Program-made: the position numbers and the translations under genes
The notes under the pieces: model-generated
What the model saw: only the letters and a program-made list of their open reading frames with translations
Database searches by the model: none
What the model was told of the DNA's origin: nothing
Part shown: one piece after another, positions 1 through 6,980 of the stretch
How the letters are laid out: each line of letters starts with the position of its first letter
Numbering within the stretch: position 1 is the first letter of the stretch
NCBI GenBank assembly: GCA_024654575.1
Contig: JANLHG010000019.1
Coordinates: 1-44,807, forward strand
Direction: 5' to 3'
DNA length: 44,807 nucleotides
DNA from: Patescibacteria group bacterium
GTDB taxonomy: Bacteria > Patescibacteriota > Minisyncoccia > Phycocordibacterales > PALSA-1337

Positions 1-129
1 GTTCGCCACGAACAGAGGGTCGGTGTTGATCCGAGTTGCAACTTCGTCGGCGTTCTCACCGACTGCAACCCAGAGACGTTGGCTGGCGGCGTTGATGTCG
101 CCAGCGGGAACTTGAGTCCAATTTTTCAT
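1..129 (-). CDS. Partial protein of unknown function, runs off left edge
   Basis: An ATG at 129 opens a frame of 43 codons with no stop before the window ends. The peptide begins MKNWTQVPAGDINAAS and resembles no family I recognise. It has no signal peptide or membrane segment in the visible part. Its base composition is clearly GC-richer than the reverse transcriptase gene next to it, and similar to the DGR target gene at 2329-3132. Its upstream region (130-270) carries the same TTGACA-N17-TATAAT promoter cassette and the same 13-nt leader motif as that target gene. I infer a co-expressed partner, possibly a second DGR target, but the part that would hold a variable repeat is outside the window. 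Confidence 0.6.
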   Translation of the reverse strand, partial: MKNWTQVPAGDINAASQRLWVAVGENADEVATRINTDPLFVAN

Positions 130-234
130 ATACTACTTTTTTCTGTTAGCCTTTTTGAAATTATCTCGAAGGCGACTGGATTTGAACATACGATCTCAAG
201 ATTACGGTATTCTTATCAAAGAACTACATTTACT

Positions 235-263
235 ATTATATACCTAATGTAGATTTATGTCAA
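235..263 (-). promoter_or_regulatory. Consensus sigma-70 promoter of the left-edge gene
   Basis: On the minus strand TTGACA (263-258) and TATAAT (240-235) are separated by exactly 17 nt, a perfect consensus. CTACAT/ATGTAG arms (224-229 and 247-252) flank the -10 box and could be an operator. The block from about 213 to 263 is nearly identical to 3196-3246. A 13-nt leader motif (165-177) is repeated with one change at 3162-3174. The leader to the ATG at 129 is roughly 100 nt. Confidence 0.85.
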
Positions 264-280
264 TATGTTTGTACATTAAT

Positions 281-1349
281 CTATTCTTTAAGCCAAAACC
301 AAAACTTATTGAGTATCTCTTGACTTAATTCATACTCATCCGCATGAGACAAAACACCTAAATAAGAATTAAGCGATGATTTAAGACTTAATTTGTTTAT
401 TTTTCCTTTTTTATATAGACAAACAGTTTTTTTTAGATTTTTAGGAATTCTTTGTTTTGTTTTTGTTCTTAGTTTTATATGTTTTGGTAAGATAACATAT
501 CCAAGAAAATCAATACCTTGATTATGTTTTCTTATAATTACTTTTTTAGGATGAAGTGTTAATTTTAATTTCTCTAATAAAAACAATTGCAATTTAGGAA
601 TTAATTCTATAAGATAATTCTTATTGTTTGATACGATGACAAAATCATCAGTGTATCGAACATAATGTTTAACTTTTAATATATGTTTAATAAATTGATC
701 AAACTCATTCATATAAATATTAGCAAAAATTTGCGAAGTCAAATTACCAATTGGTATACCTTTTCGGATAACAGAAGTACTCTCTCTCTCTCTCTCTCTC
801 GTAAGTGGTAAAATAACTAGAAATAATTTCACGAATAAGAAATCGAACTTTTTCGTCTTTAATCTTTCTTTCAATAATTGTAATCAAGATATCTTGATTA
901 ACAGAATCAAAGAATTTTCGTACATCACATTTCAAAGCAAAACATTGATGCATGTGGTTTTTACTTACTACACGAATCATATCAGCCACTTTTTTCATAC
1001 CTTTATGAGTTCCTTTGCCAATTCGACAGGAATACGAATCATTAATGAAGGTTGGTTCAAATATTTTATACAAAACACAAAATATAGCATGATGGAATAC
1101 TCTATCGCGTACTGTAGCCTTATGGATTCGTCGAAGCTTTGGATCGTGAATCCAAAATCCTCTGTATGGTCCATGCTTGTACATTTCATTTTTCAGATCT
1201 CTGTACAAATTAAAAATGTTTTGTTCAAGATTCAGCTCAAATTCAATGATATCAGGCTTGTTCCGCTTATCAGACTTAAATACCTCCCACGCATAAAAGA
1301 GTGTCTGTGGAGAAATTATCGACCAATATAAATCTTTATAAATTTTCAT
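281..1349 (-). CDS. DGR reverse transcriptase, frame broken at a (GA)10 tract
   Basis: This encodes the reverse transcriptase of a diversity-generating retroelement, which copies the template repeat RNA with errors at adenines. The ATG at 1349 opens a frame that carries the N-terminal part with motif A (LKCDVRKFFDSV) and runs into a GA-repeat, stopping at 744. The C-terminal part continues in another frame to 281 with the DGR-specific GIPIGNLTSQ motif, the catalytic RYTDDF motif and the thumb-side GIDFLGY. Joined, the protein is about 355 aa, normal for the family. One extra GA unit, or two fewer, would restore a single frame through the loop between SSY and GIPIGN. The gene is as AT-rich as the chromosome. 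It could be a phase-variable gene, a recent pseudogene or a sequencing error in a repeat. Confidence 0.92.
780..800 (-). repeat. (GA)n dinucleotide microsatellite inside the reverse transcriptase
   Basis: The plus strand reads ten TC units (781-800) preceded by one further C (780), which is (GA)10 plus G on the coding strand. It encodes alternating Glu-Arg in either frame. It lies in the loop between palm motifs A and B of the reverse transcriptase. Other DGR reverse transcriptases have only a short linker here, so the repeat looks like an expansion. The frame changes exactly within this tract. Uninterrupted tracts of this kind are classic slipped-strand phase-variation sites. Confidence 0.95.
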
Positions 1350-1351
1350 AT

Positions 1352-1702
1352 ATGAATGACCTAGATATACCAATCTTCAAAAAATCCTACGATCTGTACA
1401 AGGAGTTTTACACTCTCCGCCTCTCTGTACCCAAGCAAGATCGATATACGCTCTGGCAAAAATGCGAGAGTCTGTTAATCGAGGTGCTAGAAGGCATTCT
1501 TTTTGCAAGCCAGCAGTCTAAATCCGATAAATTACCAATCTTGGAAAAGACGAGTGTCAAACTCAATTTTCTGCGAGTCTGTGTTCGCCTCATGAAGGAT
1601 ATAAAAGCGATTAACGCTAAGAAATACACTATCATCGAGGCAAACCTCGACGAGATAGGAAGAATGCTTGGAGGTTGGATTAAATTCACGAAAGAACATT
1701 AA
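1352..1702 (+). CDS. avd: DGR accessory variability protein (Avd, four-helix bundle)
   Basis: The 116-aa product matches the Avd / 23S rRNA intervening-sequence protein family: an N-terminal IPIFKKSYDLYKEFY helix, RYTLWQKCESLLIEVLEGI, then a central helix and a C-terminal EIGRMLGGWIK signature. In known DGRs Avd forms a basic pentamer that binds the reverse transcriptase and template RNA and is needed for mutagenic cDNA synthesis. The ATG at 1352 begins 3 nt from the reverse transcriptase ATG at 1349, leaving a 2-bp gap, and the two genes point in opposite directions. Avd is also antisense to the template repeat. No Shine-Dalgarno is visible; TATAAA about 9 nt before the ATG could be a -10 box. 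Assignment is firm by family pattern. Confidence 0.88.
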   Translation: MNDLDIPIFKKSYDLYKEFYTLRLSVPKQDRYTLWQKCESLLIEVLEGILFASQQSKSDKLPILEKTSVKLNFLRVCVRLMKDIKAINAKKYTIIEANLDEIGRMLGGWIKFTKEH

Positions 1703-1705
1703 CAG

Positions 1706-1733
1706 AAACCCCCACTTTTATCGGTGGGAGTTT
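1706..1733. terminator. Hairpin between avd and the template repeat
   Basis: Arms 1706-1715 and 1724-1733 form a 10-bp stem with one mismatch around an 8-nt loop. The hairpin starts 4 nt after the avd stop. It is nearly symmetrical, with A/T-rich outer ends, so it could end avd transcripts on the plus strand and template-repeat RNA on the minus strand. No long T run follows on either side, so terminator strength is uncertain. Confidence 0.5.
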
Positions 1734-1754
1734 CCTTGGATAGAGCTATGACTG

Positions 1755-1870
1755 CCTGGCAGCCGACAAGCCGATGTTGTCATTGCGGTTGTCGTCGTTC
1801 CAGTTGTTGATGTTGAGACCCTTGGCATCGAAGTTGCCGACGTTGACGCGGTTACCGTCCGAGTCGAGAT
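1755..1870 (-). repeat. DGR template repeat (TR)
   Basis: This 116-bp segment aligns without gaps to 2338-2453 at a constant offset of 583. The two differ at 18 positions, all of them T in the plus-strand TR, which is A in the minus-strand RNA; none of the 84 non-T positions differs. Read on the minus strand it encodes NVGNFDAKGLNINNW followed by an Asn/Asp-rich stretch and IGLSAAR, the usual TR design in which AAY codons at variable sites cannot become stops. The first 21 nt (1755-1775) are identical in the VR and are the likely initiation-of-mutagenic-homing segment. The TR RNA must be made from the minus strand, antisense to avd. Confidence 0.95.
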
Positions 1871-2328
1871 ATTGCTCGTTCCCATCCATGTCACCGAGAA
1901 TCGAGGGTTACTACCTTTGCAGGTCTATGTCCTCCCATCCCTGAATTTTATTTGGGAGCAGTTTTTTCAAACACCTCTACAAGAAACGAGCAAGAAGTTC
2001 TCTCTATCCTTAATCGCACTCTACCGTGATCCGTAGACCAGTAGTATTCTGGCGATATCTCAAGGTGAGATATCTCGCGAGGTTAAACCGTAATCTAACC
2101 TACATTAGCAAGATATAAATATATTAACTGATTATATATAAAATAGAAAGACCTCGAGAGAAGCAGAGCTTTCACGAGGTCTGACGAACCTCGTGGTTCG
2201 TACTTGTTTATTAAACAAGATTTGATATTCATATTAAGAATCACTTACCCCAGAGCCTCCGCGCCCCGCAAAAAATTGGCGCGGAGGCTCAAGAAGTCAA
2301 GAGAGACAAGCCCTCAAGAGTTCAAGAA
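1871..2328. other. Noncoding stretch between TR and VR with multiple hairpins
   Basis: No convincing gene lies here. Structures seen: GATATCTC/GAGATATC (2054-2061 and 2067-2074, 5-nt loop); AGACCTCG/CGAGGTCT (2149-2156 and 2175-2182); ACGAACC/GGTTCGT (2184-2190 and 2195-2201, TCGT loop); CTTGTTT/AAACAAG (2203-2209 and 2213-2219); and the 13-bp GC-rich stem at 2253-2290. An AT-rich block at 2100-2148 holds a minus-strand TATAAT (2136-2131) without a good -35 that could start the TR RNA. I infer this region carries DGR cis-acting RNA or DNA elements. Confidence 0.6.
2253..2290. repeat. 13-bp GC-rich inverted repeat downstream of the VR
   Basis: Arms GAGCCTCCGCGCC (2253-2265) and GGCGCGGAGGCTC (2278-2290) are perfectly complementary around a 12-nt A-rich loop. 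The repeat starts 39 bp after the target stop codon. In the Bordetella phage DGR an inverted repeat just downstream of the VR is required for target recognition; this one has the right side and orientation but lies further away. Read on the minus strand it is followed by TGGGG rather than a T run, which argues against a simple rho-independent terminator. Confidence 0.7.
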
Positions 2329-3132
2329 TCACTGCTTCCTGGCAGCCGACAAGCCGATGCTGTCATGGCGGTAGCCGTCGAGCCAGAAGCTGACGTAGAG
2401 ACCCTCGGCATCGAAGTCGCCGACGCCGACGCGGTGACCGCCCGAGTCGAGACTGGACGTCCGAACGTAGATGCTTGCAAAAAGTCTGATACCACGGACC
2501 TCAAAATAGGTCGTGATGAACCAACACATCTCGGTAATGTTCGGCACTTTCTCGATTGCGGACAGAAGCTTGTTCTGCTCGTTCCAGTTTTTGTTGGTCG
2601 AGTTCAAAACAGGCGTCTTCTTGATCAGGAGCCAACCGAAGGACGTCTTGTTCTCGCGGGCGAACTTCTGATCTGCATACCACCCACCCGTCTTCAAGTA
2701 GAAGTGGGCGGATTGAACCTCCCGAACGTCGAGCGTTGACATCGCTGTGGGCGGAGCAGGCATGACGGCGTAACCGTTGTCCTTGCACCACTTGAGCACG
2801 TCCTCCGACGGCAGACTTTCGGCGAGTGCCGTGATCTGTTCATCGGTGTAGATGATACTCGTGCGAGTCTTGCTGACTTCCTCCGGAGAGATGAAGTCCA
2901 CACCGAGAATTGATTGTGCCAGACCATAGTCGGGAGCTTTCGCTGAGAAACGGCTAATACCTTTTGCGAGATATTCGGCGAAGCCTGGATGCTCGTTCAG
3001 AATCTGTGCACTTTCGTCGTTGAGTCCCGCCTTGTTGTACTGAGCGCGGAACGTTTCGGTGGCTCTCTGTCCTTTCGGACTATCTGCAGTTACTAGTGCA
3101 GATGTGTTCAACTTTTTTTTCATCGACATCAT
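2329..3132 (-). CDS. DGR target protein with C-terminal variable lectin-like domain
   Basis: The 267-aa product ends in the variable repeat (residues about 227-265), with FDAEGLYVSFW, then GYRHDSIGLSAAR, the pattern of C-type-lectin-fold DGR targets. The 18 adenine-derived changes alter the residues expected to form the ligand-binding face. The N-terminal 130 residues are polar and helical-looking, with no family I recognise; there is no signal peptide or membrane segment, so secretion is not evident. I chose the ATG at 3132 (ATG also at 3129 and 3123) because a purine-rich AGAAGAAAG precedes it; a TTG at 3192 would lie within 20 nt of the predicted transcription start. The gene is much GC-richer than its surroundings. 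What it binds cannot be told from sequence. Confidence 0.88.
   Translation of the reverse strand: MMSMKKKLNTSALVTADSPKGQRATETFRAQYNKAGLNDESAQILNEHPGFAEYLAKGISRFSAKAPDYGLAQSILGVDFISPEEVSKTRTSIIYTDEQITALAESLPSEDVLKWCKDNGYAVMPAPPTAMSTLDVREVQSAHFYLKTGGWYADQKFARENKTSFGWLLIKKTPVLNSTNKNWNEQNKLLSAIEKVPNITEMCWFITTYFEVRGIRLFASIYVRTSSLDSGGHRVGVGDFDAEGLYVSFWLDGYRHDSIGLSAARKQ
2338..2453 (-). repeat. DGR variable repeat (VR)
   Basis: This is the mutated copy of 1755-1870 at the 3' end of the target gene. Relative to TR on the coding strand it shows ten A-to-G, five A-to-T and three A-to-C changes and none at other bases. It is in frame, introduces no stop and ends 6 nt before the stop codon. The last 21 bp (2338-2358) match TR exactly and probably form the IMH element that fixes retrohoming direction. 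Similarity to TR ends at 2453. Confidence 0.95.
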
Positions 3133-3217
3133 CTTTCTTCTATTGTTTTTTATCGAAAACGCTCGATGGCGACTTGTTTCTGATTGAAACAAGATTTATC
3201 AAAGAACTACATTTATT

Positions 3218-3246
3218 ATTATATACCTGATGTAGATTTATGTCAA
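3218..3246 (-). promoter_or_regulatory. Consensus sigma-70 promoter of the DGR target gene
   Basis: On the minus strand TTGACA (3246-3241), a 17-nt spacer and TATAAT (3223-3218) form a perfect consensus. CTACAT (3207-3212) and ATGTAG (3230-3235) flank the -10 box as a dyad. The leader is about 80 nt and contains an 8-bp hairpin (3173-3193) and a 13-nt motif (3162-3174) shared with the left-edge gene's leader. The cassette begins 6 nt before the stop end of the ABC transporter gene. Confidence 0.85.
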
Positions 3247-3251
3247 CAGGT

Positions 3252-5048
3252 TTACGCCTTAAGATTATGCATCTTATGAAAATAAGAGTTCGCATTTTTT
3301 AGAAGCAGATCAGGTGTTCCTTCTTCAATTATTTTTCCATCTTCAAGTGCAATAATTTTATCGGTGTTCATTATTGTAGACAAACGATGAGCAATAACAA
3401 TCACAGTCAACTTCCCTCTTAAATCTTCAATAACTTTTTGAATTCTAGTTTCCGATTCGTTATCAAGCGCACTAGTGGCTTCATCTAATACTAAAATTGA
3501 CGGCTTACGCACCAATATTCTAGCGATAATAATTCTCTGTCTTTGTCCTTGTGAAAGAGTCACTCCTCGTTCTCCCACTACCGTGTCATATCCATCAGGT
3601 AATTCTGAAATAAAATCATCAACATAAGCCTGTTGTGCTGATATTTTAATATCTTCTTTAGTAATTTTCTTATCATAAAAAGAAATATTGTTTGCGATGG
3701 TGTCATTTATAATAAAAATATCTTGAGGTACATAACCAATATTTTTACGCCATTGGATTAAATCAATATCATTAGCATTTTTACCATCAACAGTAACTAA
3801 TCCGTCAGTTGGAATAAAAAGACGTAACAACAAATCAACAATCGTAGTTTTTCCAGAACCAGATGGCCCAATAAGCCCGACCATCTCTCCTCTTTTTATA
3901 GAAAAACTAACATCTTTCAAGACCGAAACAGATGTACCGTATTCAAAACGAACATTTTTAAAACTAAGTTCATTTTTAAAAATAAAATTATCTCCTGAAC
4001 TAACATACTCATGCATTTTTTTTGCATCATCACTAAAATCTTGAACTGCCTTAAAATATGGATAAGAATCATTAATCACATGTAAATATCTTTGTAAATT
4101 TTGAACATAAATAAAAATTCTCTGAATGATATAGACAACTACTGCCAAAGCGGCGATATTAAATCCCGGCATTCTGTAAGTAAAACCAAATATAGTAAGT
4201 ACAAACATAAGCCCTAAAGGTTGCATCAAGGAAGGTGGAATGAGTTTAAAAAAAGCCGCTTTAATTCTATATACCTTCATAGTAGCGAAATAAGCAAAAC
4301 CTTTTTTAATCACTTCATCATCAACTGCCATAGCTTTTACGGTCTTCATACCCAACAGATTTTCATTTATATGGTGTGAAATGTCACGATTAACCGACTC
4401 AGCTTGTCTAGCAATTCTTCTAGTCCTTGATAAGAGCGGTTTAAATAAAAAAATAAAAAAGAAACCGGCTAAAATAGTAAGAATAGTAATAGGTAATGAT
4501 ATATTTATAGCAACTAAACTATACATAATCAAACTAGCGATCGCCACAATAAGCCCTCCGAAGTTATTTAAAAGCTGTTCGCTATAATCAACATTAGTTA
4601 AAACCGCAGTGTTTAAATGTCCAAGCTGTTGCTTGAGAAGATATGGCCAACTAGCTTCAATTGTATTTTTAAAAACCTTTCGGCGAGTTTTTTCCGAGTA
4701 ATCAGCTGTAATTTTAATAGAAAGATAATCGCCAACAATAACAGCAATAGTTTTGAATATAAATAATCCGATTACCAAAAAAAGTAAATATTTTAGTCTA
4801 AACTCTATATGAAAATAATTAAAACCTTGTGCTAAAGTTCTAGAAATTAAATCATCTCCATGATTTCCATTTCCAGTCACAAGAGCAAAAATAGGAATAA
4901 AAGCATTAATACCAATACCTTCCAAAAGAGCACTCAAAAAGCCAGTCCCCGCTAGAGCGATTATTTTCAATTTATATTCTCCAAAACCCTTATTAAAAGA
5001 CCTCAAAAAAGCTAGTAAATTGGTACGTTTAAGATATGAAATAAACAT
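3252..5048 (-). CDS. ABC exporter, MsbA/PglK-like lipid or glycolipid flippase
   Basis: A 598-aa half-transporter with an N-terminal membrane domain (residues about 25-320, five to six hydrophobic segments) and a C-terminal ATPase. Visible ATPase motifs: Walker A GPSGSGKT (about 394-401), Q-loop VPQD (about 440), signature LSQGQ (about 498), Walker B ILVLDE (about 518) and H-loop His near 553. Such proteins flip lipid A cores or lipid-linked oligosaccharides to the outer leaflet using ATP, acting as homodimers. It stands at the edge of the glycan locus, divergent from the FkbM/GT4 genes, which fits export of a polyprenyl-linked glycan. Substrate is inferred from context only. Confidence 0.88.
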   Translation of the reverse strand: MFISYLKRTNLLAFLRSFNKGFGEYKLKIIALAGTGFLSALLEGIGINAFIPIFALVTGNGNHGDDLISRTLAQGFNYFHIEFRLKYLLFLVIGLFIFKTIAVIVGDYLSIKITADYSEKTRRKVFKNTIEASWPYLLKQQLGHLNTAVLTNVDYSEQLLNNFGGLIVAIASLIMYSLVAINISLPITILTILAGFFFIFLFKPLLSRTRRIARQAESVNRDISHHINENLLGMKTVKAMAVDDEVIKKGFAYFATMKVYRIKAAFFKLIPPSLMQPLGLMFVLTIFGFTYRMPGFNIAALAVVVYIIQRIFIYVQNLQRYLHVINDSYPYFKAVQDFSDDAKKMHEYVSSGDNFIFKNELSFKNVRFEYGTSVSVLKDVSFSIKRGEMVGLIGPSGSGKTTIVDLLLRLFIPTDGLVTVDGKNANDIDLIQWRKNIGYVPQDIFIINDTIANNISFYDKKITKEDIKISAQQAYVDDFISELPDGYDTVVGERGVTLSQGQRQRIIIARILVRKPSILVLDEATSALDNESETRIQKVIEDLRGKLTVIVIAHRLSTIMNTDKIIALEDGKIIEEGTPDLLLKNANSYFHKMHNLKA

Positions 5049-5064
5049 ATAGTGATAATTGTAG

Positions 5065-5070
5065 TATAAT
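5065..5070 (+). promoter_or_regulatory. -10 box of a leaderless transcript (FkbM gene)
   Basis: TATAAT ends 7 nt before the ATG at 5078, so transcription is expected to start at or next to the start codon. No clear -35 or Shine-Dalgarno is seen. The same short interval carries minus-strand -10-like boxes for the divergent ABC transporter gene. Confidence 0.55.
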
Positions 5071-5077
5071 ACCGCTT

Positions 5078-5752
5078 ATGGTGCAAATTAAACGATTACT
5101 TGAGTTTATAGTCAATTTTTATGCAAAATTGACTAAATTCAGTTTTCCATCCAAATTTACGTGGCGATGGAAATCTGAAATGCTTTTTGGTTGGTACGAA
5201 AAAGAAACCGTAAAAGTATTCAAAAATATCATAAAACCAGAAATGACAATAATTGATATAGGTGCTCATATTGGATATTACACTCGCCTATTTTCAAAAC
5301 TTGTCGGGAAAAAAGGTAGAGTTTTTGCCTTTGAAGCGGATCCTGTAAATTTTGATTTTTTAAAAAAAAATACCAAACATCTTAATAATGTTGTTCTCAT
5401 AAACAAAGCTATTTCTGACCAAAATGGAAATATAGATTTTTATCATGTTGCCAATAGCACCGGTTGTCATAGTGTAATAAAACCCAATAAACCTGCAGAA
5501 AAAATAACCGTGCAAGCTACAACACTTGATTCAGTAATGAAAGAACATAATTTAATAAAAATAGATGTCATTAAAATGGATATAGAAGGTGGAGAATTAT
5601 TAGCATTAATAGGTATGCAAAATCTTCTAACTAATAATTCTCGTATGAAAATTATTACTGAATATAATCCTCTAGCGTTAGATAAATTAGAATCTTGTGA
5701 TTTCAAATTATTAAAAATACCAAATAGTATAAATATCTTGGCAGAAAAATAA
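5078..5752 (+). CDS. FkbM-family SAM-dependent methyltransferase
   Basis: 224 aa. The SAM-binding motif I DIGAHIGYY sits at residues about 60-68, followed by the acidic loop FEADP (about 86) and the FkbM-type DVIKMDIEGGE segment near 166-176. FkbM enzymes O-methylate sugars or polyketides; here the neighbours (a GT4 gene 1 nt downstream and an ABC flippase upstream) suggest methylation of a surface glycan. The first 35 residues are basic and amphipathic. The start at 5078 is supported by a -10 box 7 nt upstream. Confidence 0.85.
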   Translation: MVQIKRLLEFIVNFYAKLTKFSFPSKFTWRWKSEMLFGWYEKETVKVFKNIIKPEMTIIDIGAHIGYYTRLFSKLVGKKGRVFAFEADPVNFDFLKKNTKHLNNVVLINKAISDQNGNIDFYHVANSTGCHSVIKPNKPAEKITVQATTLDSVMKEHNLIKIDVIKMDIEGGELLALIGMQNLLTNNSRMKIITEYNPLALDKLESCDFKLLKIPNSINILAEK

Positions 5753-5753
5753 T

Positions 5754-6980
5754 ATGATTAAAAGTATACTAATTGTAGCGCCGTATGGTTTTAACGATAG
5801 AATGACCAATTTCATAGAGTTTGTAAGCGGACGACTTTTAGCAAAAAACAGTTGGAAAGTAACAGCAATCACTAGGTCAGAAAATAATAAAAATTCCATA
5901 GACAATATTTGTGGAATAAAAGTTTATCGCTATAAAAACATAATCTATGGATTTATAAATTTACTCTACGTATTAATATTTTCAAGACCAAAAATAATCC
6001 ACATACACAATTTAAGAAACAATCGACTTGGTATTATTACAGCTATTCTTGCTCGTGTTCTTTTTATACACTACATATTTACCGAATATGGTTTATTACA
6101 TGACCATTATTTAACAGATGATAGAGATGACCCATTAAATAATCCTATTCAAACCCAAAGAGTTATTGGTACAGTAATTCAGCTTATTAAAAATACAATA
6201 AAAAATCCTAGACGTTTTAAATATTATATATCTAGTTACATATTTCATTGGCCGATTACCCATGCAAATTCAATTGTTTTTGTATCAAAACACAACGTTC
6301 CAATTGCAAAAGAGTTAAAATTACCCCCAAACACCTATTTACCTTATATAGTTGACGATTATAGATGGACGGCAATTAACTCGTACGGGAAAGAAGTTTT
6401 AGAAAAAATAAAGAATTTAAATGGTAGTATCGTGTTATTTATTGGTCAGATGAAATTAAGAAAAGGGTGGGATGTGCTTTTAAAAGCCATACCTTACATA
6501 CCAAAAAACATAATAGAAAAATTTATTATAAAAACATCAACATCTGGCAATGAAAGTGATGAGTATAAAGATTTAGTAGAATCTTTAGGAATTAGAGAAA
6601 GAATTGTCTATTTAGATAAATTTTTTAGCAACGATGTATTGCAAAAAATATACGAGACCAGTTCAATCGTAGTAGTACCTTCTCGTTATGAAGGTTTTGG
6701 ATTAGTACCTCTTGAAGCTTTTGAAATGAACAAACCTGTTATCGCAAGTAAGGTTGACGCCCTCACAGATTTTCTTGTTGACGAAGAAAATTGTATTTTT
6801 GTACCACCCCAGAATCCAGAAGAATTAGCTAAAGCAATAGTAAAAGTTTCTAACGATTCTCAATTGCAAAAAAAGCTAATAGGAGGAGGATATGATACAC
6901 TTAATAGATTAAAATCAAAAGAGTATGAACAAAAATGGTTGGAATATTATAATTCTCTCATTAGCGATACTTGTCGGTAG
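5754..6980 (+). CDS. Glycosyltransferase family 4 (GT-B fold)
   Basis: 408 aa. The C-terminal half has the GT4 pattern: LFIGQMKLRKGWDVLLKA near residue 225 and the nucleotide-sugar-binding SRYEGFGLVPLEAFEMNKPV near 305-325, including the E-x7-E motif. The N-terminal half carries the HIHNLR and EYGLLHDH acceptor-domain segments. It probably adds a sugar from a nucleotide donor to a lipid-linked glycan at the cytoplasmic face. It follows the FkbM gene by 1 nt and overlaps the next gene by 56 nt in another frame, so the three are one transcription unit. Confidence 0.86.
   Translation: MIKSILIVAPYGFNDRMTNFIEFVSGRLLAKNSWKVTAITRSENNKNSIDNICGIKVYRYKNIIYGFINLLYVLIFSRPKIIHIHNLRNNRLGIITAILARVLFIHYIFTEYGLLHDHYLTDDRDDPLNNPIQTQRVIGTVIQLIKNTIKNPRRFKYYISSYIFHWPITHANSIVFVSKHNVPIAKELKLPPNTYLPYIVDDYRWTAINSYGKEVLEKIKNLNGSIVLFIGQMKLRKGWDVLLKAIPYIPKNIIEKFIIKTSTSGNESDEYKDLVESLGIRERIVYLDKFFSNDVLQKIYETSSIVVVPSRYEGFGLVPLEAFEMNKPVIASKVDALTDFLVDEENCIFVPPQNPEELAKAIVKVSNDSQLQKKLIGGGYDTLNRLKSKEYEQKWLEYYNSLISDTCR

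Noticed and set aside
171-205. tRNA-like 3' end in the leader of the left-edge gene (TTCAAATCC then AGTCGCC on the minus strand)
   Set aside because: The T-stem arms do not pair and no D or anticodon arm is present. It could be a remnant or attachment site, but this is unsupported.
894-1331. Long plus-strand frame opposite the reverse transcriptase
   Set aside because: It is antisense to clear reverse transcriptase motifs and shows no protein-like pattern of its own.
281-1349. Group II intron or retron reverse transcriptase
   Set aside because: The GNLTSQ palm motif, Avd partner and adenine-biased TR/VR pair identify a DGR enzyme; no maturase domain or msr/msd structure is seen.
1870-2330. 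CRISPR array or riboswitch between TR and VR
   Set aside because: There are hairpins but no regularly spaced direct repeats, and no known riboswitch core was recognised.
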